The position numbers were made by a program, and so were the translations under genes. Below, piece after piece: positions 1 through 5,250 of a stretch of 22,119 bases of DNA. Under the pieces are notes generated by a model. The model was not told where the DNA came from. It worked only from the letters and a program-made list of their open reading frames with translations, and did no database searches. Numbering within the stretch: position 1 is the first letter of the stretch; every line of letters starts with the position of its first letter. The stretch spans positions 1 to 22,119 of the IMG/VR virus record IMGVR_UViG_3300008263_000056. One strand, 5' to 3'. This stretch comes from a virus.

Positions 1-1
1 A

Positions 2-223
2 GGCGGGATTCGCAAGTCTCACGGTGATGATGCGCTTGTAAACGCTCTGAGGGATTGTGTGAAGGCAAAGCCGTTACAGCCTTTGGAATGGCTGGCAAAG
101 GCACTTCCCCCAATGGGAGCAAAGGGAAAACCTAACAAGCAAGAGGCGTTAGAGCAGCGAAACAAAGAAATTGCAAGGGCATGGGCTTCAAAAGATAGCG
201 AGGTAATCAATGAATCAATCTGA
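2..223 (+). CDS. C-terminal end of a probable phage replication protein (partial)
   Basis: The frame is open from the left edge to a TGA at 221-223, giving the last 73 residues of a protein whose start lies outside the window. The visible part is basic and hydrophilic, with a segment reading LEWLAKALPP about halfway. Such tails are seen at the end of phage replication initiator (O-like) or DUF1376-type proteins; that is a remembered resemblance, not a domain match. It overlaps the next gene by 14 bases, and that gene looks like a helicase-loader-position protein, so the pair mimics the O-P order of lambdoid phages. The exact family cannot be settled from this fragment. Confidence 0.6.
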   Translation, partial: GGIRKSHGDDALVNALRDCVKAKPLQPLEWLAKALPPMGAKGKPNKQEALEQRNKEIARAWASKDSEVINESI

Positions 224-884
224 AAAACATCGGTTTAGCGAACTGATGACTGACGTAATGGCGTATTACGGCAAGGACACCAGCGACTTTATGCTCTCGC
301 TTTGGTGGGATGCTTGTGCAAACTTCAGCTTTGAACAGGTTTCAAAGGCTTTGAACGCCCATGCAAAGGACGCGGAGCGCGGGGTTTATGCGCCAAAGGT
401 TGCGGACATTGTGCGACAGCTTGAGGGCACTTCCACTGACCGCGCTGGAATTGCATGGGGCAAGGTTTTGGGAGCTATCAGTGCAGTAGGAGCCTATCAG
501 GATGTTGTTTTTGATGACCCTGCTATCCATGCTGCTATTGTGGATTGTGGGGGCTGGACTAAGGTTTGTCGTGGTGAACTGGCGGAACTTAGTTACTTGC
601 AGCACCGATTCTGCCAAGCCCACAAGACGTACACAGAGCGCCGCGAGTTTGAATACCCTAAACAGCTAAGCGGTGACCGCTCACCCGATTCTGAGTATCT
701 GAAATACGGGCGACCATTGCCGCGCCCTGCATTGGTTGGAGACATTGAGAAAGCAAAGCGCGTATTGATGGAAGGCGGCGAAGGTGGGCCAAAGATAGCT
801 TTTAACGTGTCTGAGCAGGCGCTTATGTTGATTGATGCAAGGGTAAACCCCAATACCCAAAGCAGTCCGTTAAAAGTACAGTGA
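210..884 (+). CDS. DUF6475-like phage protein, possible replication (helicase-loader-position) protein
   Basis: This 224-residue protein has an N-terminal helical region with the pattern FxLxLWWDACxxFSFEQVSKAL followed by HAKDAERGVYAPKVADIVRQL and AWGKV. I recognise these segments as typical of DUF6475 proteins of betaproteobacterial phages. The biochemical role of that family is not established. Its position directly after a replication-type protein suggests a part in replication, as with lambda P; this is inference. The last residues (RVNPNTQ and on) are encoded by one of the repeated 19-base boxes (841-859), so the C-terminal tail may be a by-product of a regulatory site rather than conserved protein. 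Confidence 0.75.
   Translation: MNQSEKHRFSELMTDVMAYYGKDTSDFMLSLWWDACANFSFEQVSKALNAHAKDAERGVYAPKVADIVRQLEGTSTDRAGIAWGKVLGAISAVGAYQDVVFDDPAIHAAIVDCGGWTKVCRGELAELSYLQHRFCQAHKTYTERREFEYPKQLSGDRSPDSEYLKYGRPLPRPALVGDIEKAKRVLMEGGEGGPKIAFNVSEQALMLIDARVNPNTQSSPLKVQ
841..882 (+). promoter_or_regulatory. Repeated box plus -10 (copy 1 of 4), candidate phage promoter
   Basis: The box GGGTAAACCCCAATACCCA at 841-859 is followed after exactly 17 bases by TACAGT at 877-882, a fair sigma70 -10 hexamer. The box has GGG/CCC arms and covers the place of a -35 element, but has no TTGACA-like sequence. The next gene starts at 902 with AGGAG before it. Three further copies have the same geometry. The box lies inside the end of the upstream gene. 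Promoter or activator/operator function is inferred from position and repetition. Confidence 0.6.
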
Positions 885-901
885 AGTTTTAGGAGTGAGA
901 T

Positions 902-1321
902 ATGACTGATTACCACAATGGCGAAGAAGCCTACCGTTTGGCCGCATGGCTACAAGAAGGCGCATTTCACAAGATGACGCTTGGTGACGTTGAAAAAGCA
1001 GGCCGATTGCTTATCAAACTACAAGAGCGACTTGTAGAGATGGAGAAAGAATACGACGCAAGCATGGTTCACCAAAACAACCAATACAACCGGCGTGTTT
1101 CTGAGCGTGATGCACTTGAATTGCGCTGTCATCAATTGGTTTGTGAGACCGCCAGATATGCAGCGGAAATATCACTTGGCAAGTCGGCAACCATCAAGCT
1201 GTCCATGGCTCTTGATGAGGCGCAGTCTCAAAGCGATAGACGCGCCGCCTTGTTGAGGCAATATCATTTGGGACATAAAACACCGGCCTTGTTTGAGGCG
1301 GTAGAAAAGGAGATTAGATGA
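902..1321 (+). CDS. Hypothetical coiled-coil phage protein
   Basis: The start is set by AGGAG about six bases upstream of the ATG. The 139-residue product is mostly helical and charged. Residues about 25-75 (LLIKLQERLVEMEKEYD and on) and 85-139 show heptad-like spacing of leucine, methionine and alanine, suggesting a coiled coil. No catalytic motif is visible and I do not recognise the family. It is the first gene after box copy 1, and its TGA overlaps the ATG of the next gene, so the two are probably translationally coupled. Confidence 0.75.
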   Translation: MTDYHNGEEAYRLAAWLQEGAFHKMTLGDVEKAGRLLIKLQERLVEMEKEYDASMVHQNNQYNRRVSERDALELRCHQLVCETARYAAEISLGKSATIKLSMALDEAQSQSDRRAALLRQYHLGHKTPALFEAVEKEIR

Positions 1322-1653
1322 CAACAAGAGGCGCTGAAATGATGAAGGAAATTCATCAAGATGTTTTGGACATTGGCAAACAAGCATTGGATTTGAAGGC
1401 GCGTTGCGAAGCATTGGAGCTTGCATTGCGAGTTGAGCGTGGCGCAGCAAATTCTTATGCCAGACAAGTAGCCCACTGGATTGGCAAGCACGATGCGCTT
1501 TTGGAGCAACAGCTAGATGCAAACAAGACTGTTAAGCAATGTATGGATTGTTTGCACTACAACGAGCCATTAGCCAGTCAAAATTGTGCATCGTGCATTC
1601 ATGGTGGAAACGTAGAAGATAACTTCGTTTCACTCGGAAAGGAATACGAATGA
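1318..1653 (+). CDS. Small protein with a helical N-terminus and a C-terminal four-cysteine zinc knuckle
   Basis: This 111-residue protein begins in an ATGA overlap with the previous gene and has AAGGAG nine bases upstream. Residues about 10-70 are helical with coiled-coil character. The C-terminus has two CxxC pairs, C75/C78 and C90/C93, spaced as in a small zinc ribbon (CMDC and CASC). A zinc-binding, nucleic-acid or protein-contact role is plausible but not shown. Similar short accessory genes with Cys pairs are common in phage early regions. Function is unknown. Confidence 0.7.
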   Translation: MTTRGAEMMKEIHQDVLDIGKQALDLKARCEALELALRVERGAANSYARQVAHWIGKHDALLEQQLDANKTVKQCMDCLHYNEPLASQNCASCIHGGNVEDNFVSLGKEYE

Positions 1654-1838
1654 CAACCTATTTTGTGAACCGTGAACTTAGTGCGCGAGCTGATATGAAT
1701 TTTACGATTGATATACCGCCTGAAATTGAAAAATTAGGTAATCAATCAATAAAGTCTTACATAAAGGCCAATAGCGAATGGCGTGATTATGTGGAAATTG
1801 ATGTTGATTGCATAATTTTTGAAAAGGATTCGGAATGA
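1650..1838 (+). CDS. Hypothetical small AT-rich gene
   Basis: This 62-residue protein starts in an ATGA overlap, with AAGGAA upstream as ribosome binding site. The sequence is acidic toward the end and contains FTIDIPPEIEKLGNQSIKSYI, with no motif I recognise. Codon use is more AT-rich than in the genes on either side, which may mean a separate origin. It ends in an ATGA overlap with the next short gene, so it belongs to the same coupled series. Function unknown. Confidence 0.6.
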   Translation: MTTYFVNRELSARADMNFTIDIPPEIEKLGNQSIKSYIKANSEWRDYVEIDVDCIIFEKDSE

Positions 1839-2005
1839 ATGAAGAACTTTTAACAGCCATTCGTGATCTGGCTATGCGTTCACTTAGAGGCGAATGGTGG
1901 CAGCCGTATGAACTTCATAGAACAACTGGGAACAGTGATGCTGAATTTATTGCAGCTATGTCGCCAGAGTTGGTGCTTGACCTTGTGTATGAAATTGAGC
2001 CATGA
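1835..2005 (+). CDS. Hypothetical 56-residue phage protein
   Basis: ATG at 1835 overlaps the preceding TGA; AAGGA lies about 8 bases upstream. The protein ends with AAMSPELVLDLVYEIEP. A run of the form SPEVVxxLI is typical of the start of Ea22/ead-like phage proteins, so this may be a short relative or a fragment of that modular group. No enzymatic motif is seen. Its TGA overlaps the ATG of the next gene. Frame continuity and tight junctions on both sides support it as real. Confidence 0.6.
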   Translation: MNEELLTAIRDLAMRSLRGEWWQPYELHRTTGNSDAEFIAAMSPELVLDLVYEIEP

Positions 2006-2196
2006 ACCACCCCGAAGCCCATAACCTACTAGACCAACGCAAAGCAGGCGCAGACCTACCCGCGCATGTGGTCAATCAAGCGCTATTCCTGACCGGCGAC
2101 CTGAGCGAAAACGAGTTACTAAGGGTTTCCCCTAATACCCAACATAACAAAACTAACAATAATCGGAATCTTCCTAACGGTAATTGGACTGTCTAG
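2002..2196 (+). CDS. Hypothetical 64-residue phage protein with a box-encoded tail
   Basis: The N-terminal 40 residues (AHNLLDQRKAGADLPAHVVNQALFLTGDL) form a compact helical unit of a type I recall in short proteins of betaproteobacterial phages. The last 24 residues begin RVSPNTQ, encoded by box copy 2, and then turn Asn-rich and low in complexity. The tail therefore probably reads through regulatory DNA and is not part of the functional fold. The start overlaps the previous stop (ATGA). No ribosome binding site is obvious, so translation is likely coupled. Confidence 0.6.
   Translation: MNHPEAHNLLDQRKAGADLPAHVVNQALFLTGDLSENELLRVSPNTQHNKTNNNRNLPNGNWTV
2123..2164 (+). promoter_or_regulatory. 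Repeated box plus -10 (copy 2 of 4), candidate phage promoter
   Basis: GGGTTTCCCCTAATACCCA at 2123-2141 is followed by 17 bases and then ATAATC at 2159; AATAAT one base earlier is an equally good -10. It differs from copy 1 only in the box centre and adjoining positions. The next gene, with a strong AGGAGG, starts 103 bases after the start of the box, the longest distance of the four. The box lies within the C-terminal codons of the upstream gene. Confidence 0.55.
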
Positions 2197-2225
2197 GCTA
2201 ATCGGAAAAATCTTAGGAGGAATAA

Positions 2226-2480
2226 ATGCAAGTAACCATTAAGCAGCAAGCCGCAGAGATTGAGCGCAAAGGCATCGAAGTGATGATGGCGCTTTCAAAG
2301 CAGCAAGACCTTGCCATTGCGTGTGAGCAGCTACGGGCCGAGCGTGACGCAGCCTTAGCAGAGATTGAGCGGTTGAAGGCTGACATTCAGACGCACCAGC
2401 GTTCATTCGCTGCGCTCAAGTCTGACACTGACGCCCTTCAAGCCAAGCTCGCCGCGATGGAAGCGGTGGATCAGCCATGA
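2226..2480 (+). CDS. Coiled-coil protein, Ea22-like module
   Basis: This 84-residue protein is preceded by a strong AGGAGG and is the first gene after box copy 2. It is almost entirely a predicted coiled coil: residues about 5-80 alternate charged and Leu/Ala positions (QLRAERDAALAEIERLKADI). It ends with DALQAKLAAMEAV, a segment repeated nearly identically, in DNA as well as protein, in the gene at 2897. Such tails are common in modular Ea22/ead-like phage proteins. It may be a truncated member of that group. Function unknown; structural or scaffolding-type helices are all that can be seen. Confidence 0.7.
   Translation: MQVTIKQQAAEIERKGIEVMMALSKQQDLAIACEQLRAERDAALAEIERLKADIQTHQRSFAALKSDTDALQAKLAAMEAVDQP
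2429..2469 (+). repeat. 41-base direct repeat, copy A
   Basis: This segment, inside the 3' end of the coiled-coil gene at 2226, matches 3082-3122 at 38 of 41 positions. It encodes DALQAKLAAMEAV in the same reading frame as the other copy. The match at DNA level suggests recombination or duplication between modular early genes. Confidence 0.85.
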
Positions 2481-2656
2481 AAATCCAAGACCTATTGCGC
2501 CAGTGCGCTGCCAATCAAGCAAGCACAGACGGAAAGACGTACCACCCGTGCCGCGCAAAATCAGCAGAAAACACCTTTCTGACTGAGCGCATTAAAGCAG
2601 CTTGGAAGGTTTTAACAGGCAAGGCTGATGCCGTTGAATGGGGATATTGGGAATGA
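2477..2656 (+). CDS. Hypothetical 59-residue phage protein
   Basis: ATG at 2477 overlaps the TGA of the previous gene. The 59-residue product begins MKIQDLLRQCAANQASTDGK and ends in VEWGYWE. It has two cysteines (C10 and C25) too far apart for a simple knuckle. I do not recognise the family. ATGA junctions at both ends and a clean frame support expression. It lies in a run of very small coupled genes. Confidence 0.6.
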   Translation: MKIQDLLRQCAANQASTDGKTYHPCRAKSAENTFLTERIKAAWKVLTGKADAVEWGYWE

Positions 2657-2745
2657 AAGATATTTTTATTTTTATTGGGTGCATTGCTGCGGCTATTTTT
2701 ATTTTTGTGGTGTCTTTTGTTTGGAGCTTTTGGGACCTTATATGA
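2653..2745 (+). CDS. 30-residue single-pass membrane peptide
   Basis: ATG at 2653 and the TGA ending at 2745 both sit in ATGA overlaps with neighbours. The product, MKDIFIFIGCIAAAIFIFVV then a Trp-rich end, is almost wholly hydrophobic and would span the inner membrane once. Small membrane peptides are frequent in phage early regions, where known ones alter host envelope or superinfection behaviour; nothing here assigns such a role. The coding evidence is the two-sided overlap and hydrophobic composition, so expression is probable but unproven. Confidence 0.55.
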   Translation: MKDIFIFIGCIAAAIFIFVVSFVWSFWDLI

Positions 2746-2900
2746 AACAACTGATTCTGAAAATAACCCACCGCATGTGGAACCGCGAAATCTCTCGAAT
2801 CCTATGCCGAGCCTACGAAAAGCAAATCATCAACAGCTATCAGCTCCATGAGCTTCTTGCAAAGTTTGACCCAACGCAGAAGCACGAGGTTTACAAATGA
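2742..2900 (+). CDS. Conserved small basic phage protein
   Basis: The start at 2742 is chosen because it overlaps the preceding TGA; upstream in-frame residues read through the membrane peptide in another frame and are not protein-like. The 52-residue product (ILKITHRMWNREISRILCRA, then INSYQLHELLAKFDPTQKH) is helical and basic. I recall closely similar short proteins in betaproteobacterial phage early regions, all of unknown function. It ends in an ATGA overlap with the next gene. Confidence 0.75.
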   Translation: MKQLILKITHRMWNREISRILCRAYEKQIINSYQLHELLAKFDPTQKHEVYK

Positions 2901-3466
2901 CCACCGAGAACATTGAAAACCACATGGCTTACACATGCAAATGCGGTGGCGTGAACTTTGCCTTGCTCAAATCTGGCGGCATTGAATGCAACAAATGCAG
3001 CAGCCAGCTTGATGGCGTTAAGTGGTGGGCAGGCGGCATGGGCGCGCAACTCGCCAGAGCTATCAAAGCAGAAGACCAGCGTGACGCCCTGCAAGCCAAG
3101 CTCGCCGCGATGGAGCCGGTGGCGTATTTTGGGTCGGCTTACGTCAATGAGAACGGCGTACACGTCACAACAGTGCTTGGCCCTGTCGCAATTCCGCAGG
3201 ACGCAAAGCTCTACACAGCACCCAAGGCGCAACCAGATGACTCGGACATAAACCAAGTTCACGAGGCCAATGCGCAGGTTACTTACGCCCCGATTGTTTA
3301 CAACGCAGCACCCAAGGTGGCACAACCGCTGACGGATGAGCAAGTGCGCAAATGGTGGGCAAGTGAGAACGGCCTAGAAGATTGCTGCATGTGCAAGCTG
3401 GATGACTTCAGTCAGGTGGTTCGTGCAGTTGAAAGCAAGCACGGCATAGGAGGCCAGCAGCCATGA
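2897..3466 (+). CDS. Ea22-like modular protein with N-terminal zinc ribbon
   Basis: This 189-residue protein has an N-terminal Cys cluster (CKC, then CNKC about 17 residues later) resembling a zinc ribbon. A short coiled coil follows, ending in DALQAKLAAMEPVAYFG. Next comes a segment with VTTVLGPVAIPQDAKLYTAP, and a C-terminal part with LTDEQVRKWWASENGLEDCC. The middle (AKLAAMEPVAYF and LYTAP) is typical of Ea22/ead-type phage proteins, which are mosaics of interchangeable parts. GAGG lies just before the ATG, which overlaps the previous stop. Function is unknown. Confidence 0.75.
   Translation: MTTENIENHMAYTCKCGGVNFALLKSGGIECNKCSSQLDGVKWWAGGMGAQLARAIKAEDQRDALQAKLAAMEPVAYFGSAYVNENGVHVTTVLGPVAIPQDAKLYTAPKAQPDDSDINQVHEANAQVTYAPIVYNAAPKVAQPLTDEQVRKWWASENGLEDCCMCKLDDFSQVVRAVESKHGIGGQQP
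3082..3122 (+). repeat. 41-base direct repeat, copy B
   Basis: This is the second copy of the segment at 2429-2469, with three mismatches. It encodes DALQAKLAAMEPV within the gene at 2897. Both copies are in the same frame and orientation, 653 bases apart. Confidence 0.85.
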
Positions 3467-3615
3467 CCAAGCTACTCCGCACAAAGTACCTACGCATCAA
3501 GTGGGAACCGCGATGGCCTGCGCTTGGCATTGGCTTTTACGGCGGGAAGTATGGACGCCAGTTCATTGTGCTGTTTGCGCCACTCGTGATCGAAATTGGA
3601 AAGGATATTAGATGA
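3463..3615 (+). CDS. Hypothetical small basic protein
   Basis: This 50-residue protein starts in an ATGA overlap with AGGAGG about nine bases upstream. It is basic and aromatic at the front (LLRTKYLRIKWEPRW) and hydrophobic near the end (FIVLFAPLVIEIG). The second part could lie at a membrane surface, but is short for a full membrane span. I do not recognise the family. It ends in an ATGA overlap with the next gene. Confidence 0.65.
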   Translation: MTKLLRTKYLRIKWEPRWPALGIGFYGGKYGRQFIVLFAPLVIEIGKDIR

Positions 3616-3854
3616 CCAAAGAGCAAGTAATCGCAATGGCTCGGGAGGCGGGTTTTTCAATGGAGAACTCTGCCGCAATACAGGCGGCGGAACGCTTCGC
3701 CACTCTGGTACGCAATGCCGCGCTGGAGGAGGCTGCGCAGAAGTGCAAGCAGTTAGAGATCGCAATTGATGGCGGTGGAAATGCGTATTACAGGCCAGCC
3801 GATGCGCGCCAGTGTGTTGCCGCCATCGAATCTCTCAAGGAGCCGACACCATGA
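3612..3854 (+). CDS. Small phage protein of the 'aERFAtLV' type, unknown function
   Basis: The 80-residue product is helical: VIAMAREAGFSMENSAAIQA leads into AERFATLVRNAALEEAAQKC. It resembles short proteins widespread in proteobacterial phages that pair an MAREAGF segment with an ERFAxLV helix; their role is unknown. AAAGGA lies upstream and the ATG overlaps the preceding stop. The C-terminal end, with AAIESLKEP, overlaps the start of the next gene. Confidence 0.75.
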   Translation: MTKEQVIAMAREAGFSMENSAAIQAAERFATLVRNAALEEAAQKCKQLEIAIDGGGNAYYRPADARQCVAAIESLKEPTP

Positions 3855-4219
3855 CGCCCACCGAAAAAACACAGCGCAAGTGCTACAGCGTAGATGAAGA
3901 AACCTTCAACTGCGATTCACTTGAGGAATTGATTGATGACAACGGCCTTGAAGTCGGCGCGACCTACTGGGAGGCTGATGCTGTTGAAATCAGCCATGCC
4001 GACAACATCGATGTACATGGCATCCTCGAAAACATGGACGAGCGCCTATACGAGGAAGTTGGAGAAATTGCCGACTGCGATTACACCGATGTTCCGCAGG
4101 AGGCAAAAGACGAGCTGGCTGCGCTGATTGCTGGCTGGGCGGCAAAACACGTCAACCTGCGTTACTGGAAGGTGCGCAATGCCAAGGAATTGAAGGTGAC
4201 TTCGGAGGATGCGCAATGA
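3851..4219 (+). CDS. Acidic hypothetical phage protein
   Basis: The start at 3851 is preferred over an earlier ATG because AAGGAG stands eight bases before it and the ATG overlaps the preceding TGA; residues upstream merely read the previous gene in another frame. The 122-residue product is acidic and starts with a segment like YSVDEETFNCDSLEELIDDN, continuing EVGATYWEADAVEISHAD. I recall similar proteins in phages, without known function. The C-terminus contains ALIAGWAAKHVNLRYWKV. It is followed by an ATGA overlap. Confidence 0.75.
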   Translation: MTPTEKTQRKCYSVDEETFNCDSLEELIDDNGLEVGATYWEADAVEISHADNIDVHGILENMDERLYEEVGEIADCDYTDVPQEAKDELAALIAGWAAKHVNLRYWKVRNAKELKVTSEDAQ

Positions 4220-4299
4220 AGCGATACACCTACACGCTAAACCCTTGGCTCATTGGCCCTTACTCGGTTCAATTCTGTTCACTTGATTGGATGCACTAA
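4216..4299 (+). CDS. Tiny ORF of 27 codons in the coupled gene run
   Basis: The ATG overlaps the previous stop and CGGAGGA lies about seven bases upstream, a good ribosome binding site. The product, MKRYTYTLNPWLIGPYSVQF followed by a short end, has no recognised motif. Its TAA overlaps the ATG of the next gene. The strong signals suggest translation. It could also serve mainly to couple translation to the next gene. Confidence 0.45.
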   Translation: MKRYTYTLNPWLIGPYSVQFCSLDWMH

Positions 4300-4454
4300 T
4301 GGCACACGAAGCAGGCAAAGGATCGGCACCAAGACCGACAGACATGGAAGAATTCCGCAAAAACTGGGAACGAATTTTCGGAGATAAGAATGCACCCCCT
4401 AGCAACACTCCGAAGCAGGATGATCGACCACATCCTGTACCTAAAAAAGATTGA
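4299..4454 (+). CDS. Small 'GKGSAPRP' phage protein
   Basis: The 51-residue product starts MAHEAGKGSAPRPTDMEEF and continues with WERIFGDKN. Short proteins that begin with GKGSxPRP and contain an IFG segment are frequent in phage early regions and have unknown function; the match is clear by eye. The start overlaps the previous stop as TAATG. The last 65 bases overlap the gene at 4390 in another frame, so three successive genes here are nested. Confidence 0.7.
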   Translation: MAHEAGKGSAPRPTDMEEFRKNWERIFGDKNAPPSNTPKQDDRPHPVPKKD

Positions 4455-4566
4455 CGAGGACTACGCACGATGGGCACTCAAGAATTACGAAACGATGTTT
4501 CCAGAGCTAGAGCTAATCAAGGGAGTGACGGAAGCATTACGCTCCCTTGGCCCCCCAAAGAACTAA
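4390..4566 (+). CDS. Small conserved phage protein overlapping rusA
   Basis: The 58-residue product (or 48 from the ATG at 4420) reads MIDHILYLKKIDEDYARWAL, then LIKGVTEALRSLG. It resembles small helical proteins near resolvase genes in betaproteobacterial phages. It overlaps the upstream gene by 65 bases and the RusA frame by 97 bases. No clear ribosome binding site distinguishes the two starts. The protein-like composition and family resemblance argue that this frame, not only the flanking ones, is expressed. Confidence 0.65.
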   Translation: MHPLATLRSRMIDHILYLKKIDEDYARWALKNYETMFPELELIKGVTEALRSLGPPKN

Positions 4567-4895
4567 GCCCGAACGCTCGATTGCACTGGAGCAAGAAAAG
4601 CAAAGCCGCAGCAACTTACCGACAAGCCTGTTACATGCTGGCAATACAGGCCGGTGCGAAGGCTGGGATACCGTGGGAGGGGGATATACACCTATGGATT
4701 GATTTCTACCCGCCAGACCGCCGACAGAGAGACGATGACAACATGATTGCAGCCTTCAAGAGTGGGCGCGATGGGCTGGCGCAGGCATTTGGAGTGAATG
4801 ACAAGCGGTTTAGGACACACCCATACGTCAAAGACCAGATTGGCGGGATGGTGAAGGTGCGATTTACAAAAGGGCCAGAAATATCTAAAACCTAG
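4470..4895 (+). CDS. rusA: RusA-family Holliday junction resolvase
   Basis: RusA enzymes are small dimeric nucleases that cut four-way DNA junctions, usually in phage recombination or replication. The 141-residue product contains ITLPWPPKELSPNARLHW, the usual front of the family, then RRQRDDDNMIAAFKSGRDGL and GVNDKRF. D88 and D90 with D111 match the family's metal-binding acidic residues, and K97 is near the expected catalytic lysine. Family similarity begins only at about residue 23. The first 22 residues lie inside the overlapping gene at 4390, so the ATG at 4470 may not be the true start; no other ATG or GTG is available in frame. It belongs with ninB downstream. Confidence 0.9.
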   Translation: MGTQELRNDVSRARANQGSDGSITLPWPPKELSPNARLHWSKKSKAAATYRQACYMLAIQAGAKAGIPWEGDIHLWIDFYPPDRRQRDDDNMIAAFKSGRDGLAQAFGVNDKRFRTHPYVKDQIGGMVKVRFTKGPEISKT

Positions 4896-4936
4896 GGTTT
4901 CCCCTAATTCGCAAGCCTAAAAAAGTGCTAGACAAT
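4895..4936 (+). promoter_or_regulatory. Repeated box plus -10 (copy 3 of 4), candidate phage promoter
   Basis: GGGTTTCCCCTAATTCGCA at 4895-4913 is followed after 17 bases by GACAAT at 4931-4936. The box begins at the last base of the rusA stop codon. The next ATG, at 4960, has CGGAG before it. This copy and copy 4 are mostly non-coding, so conservation here cannot come from protein sequence. Confidence 0.65.
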
Positions 4937-4959
4937 ACAGACAACTAACCGGAGCGAGC

Positions 4960-5145
4960 ATGAAAAAAATTGAAGTAAGCGAATCCGCACTGCAAACCAT
5001 CAAAGTAATGGCAGTAGAGCGCGAACAAGAAATTGAGCTATTGCGCGAAACTCTGCGAGCAATCAAAGACATTGCCCAGAATCAGGATGTTGGCAAGGCA
5101 TGGGCGACGGTGGAGAACCTTTGCAATCAGGCGCTATGCGGGTAA
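4960..5145 (+). CDS. Hypothetical small helical protein
   Basis: The 61-residue protein starts after CGGAGCGAGC and is the first gene behind box copy 3. It is helical and charged (VSESALQTIKVMAVEREQEI, then LLRETLRAIKDIAQ), likely one coiled coil. I do not recognise it. The leader just before its ATG resembles the leaders before the genes at 8617 and 9263. After it comes about 100 bases leading to the inserted endonuclease. Confidence 0.7.
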   Translation: MKKIEVSESALQTIKVMAVEREQEIELLRETLRAIKDIAQNQDVGKAWATVENLCNQALCG

Positions 5146-5154
5146 CACTGCATA

Positions 5155-5246
5155 TATAATATGAGTATGGCTACCTTTAGCGGGGGAAAAGCGTCTCATC
5201 AACGCCTGCCATATTTTTCACGATGACTATCCACTCTGATGAGGTG
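5155..5246 (+). promoter_or_regulatory. Promoter-like -10 and possible RBS-masking leader before the endonuclease
   Basis: A perfect TATAAT lies at 5155-5160, without a good -35 at the usual spacing. Downstream, GCGT (5191-5194) and ACGC (5202-5205) can form a hairpin whose seven-base loop, CTCATCA (5195-5201), is perfectly complementary to TGATGAG at 5237-5243. That second segment overlaps the GAGGTG ribosome binding site (5241-5246) of the endonuclease gene. The pairing could hide the site. Pairing is read from sequence only; regulation is inferred. Confidence 0.4.
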
Positions 5247-5250
5247 CGAC

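Noticed and set aside
2628-2741. An N-terminal extension of the gene at 2742
   Set aside because: The extra residues read the membrane peptide gene in another frame and look unnatural; the ATG at 2742 overlaps the preceding stop as elsewhere in this block.
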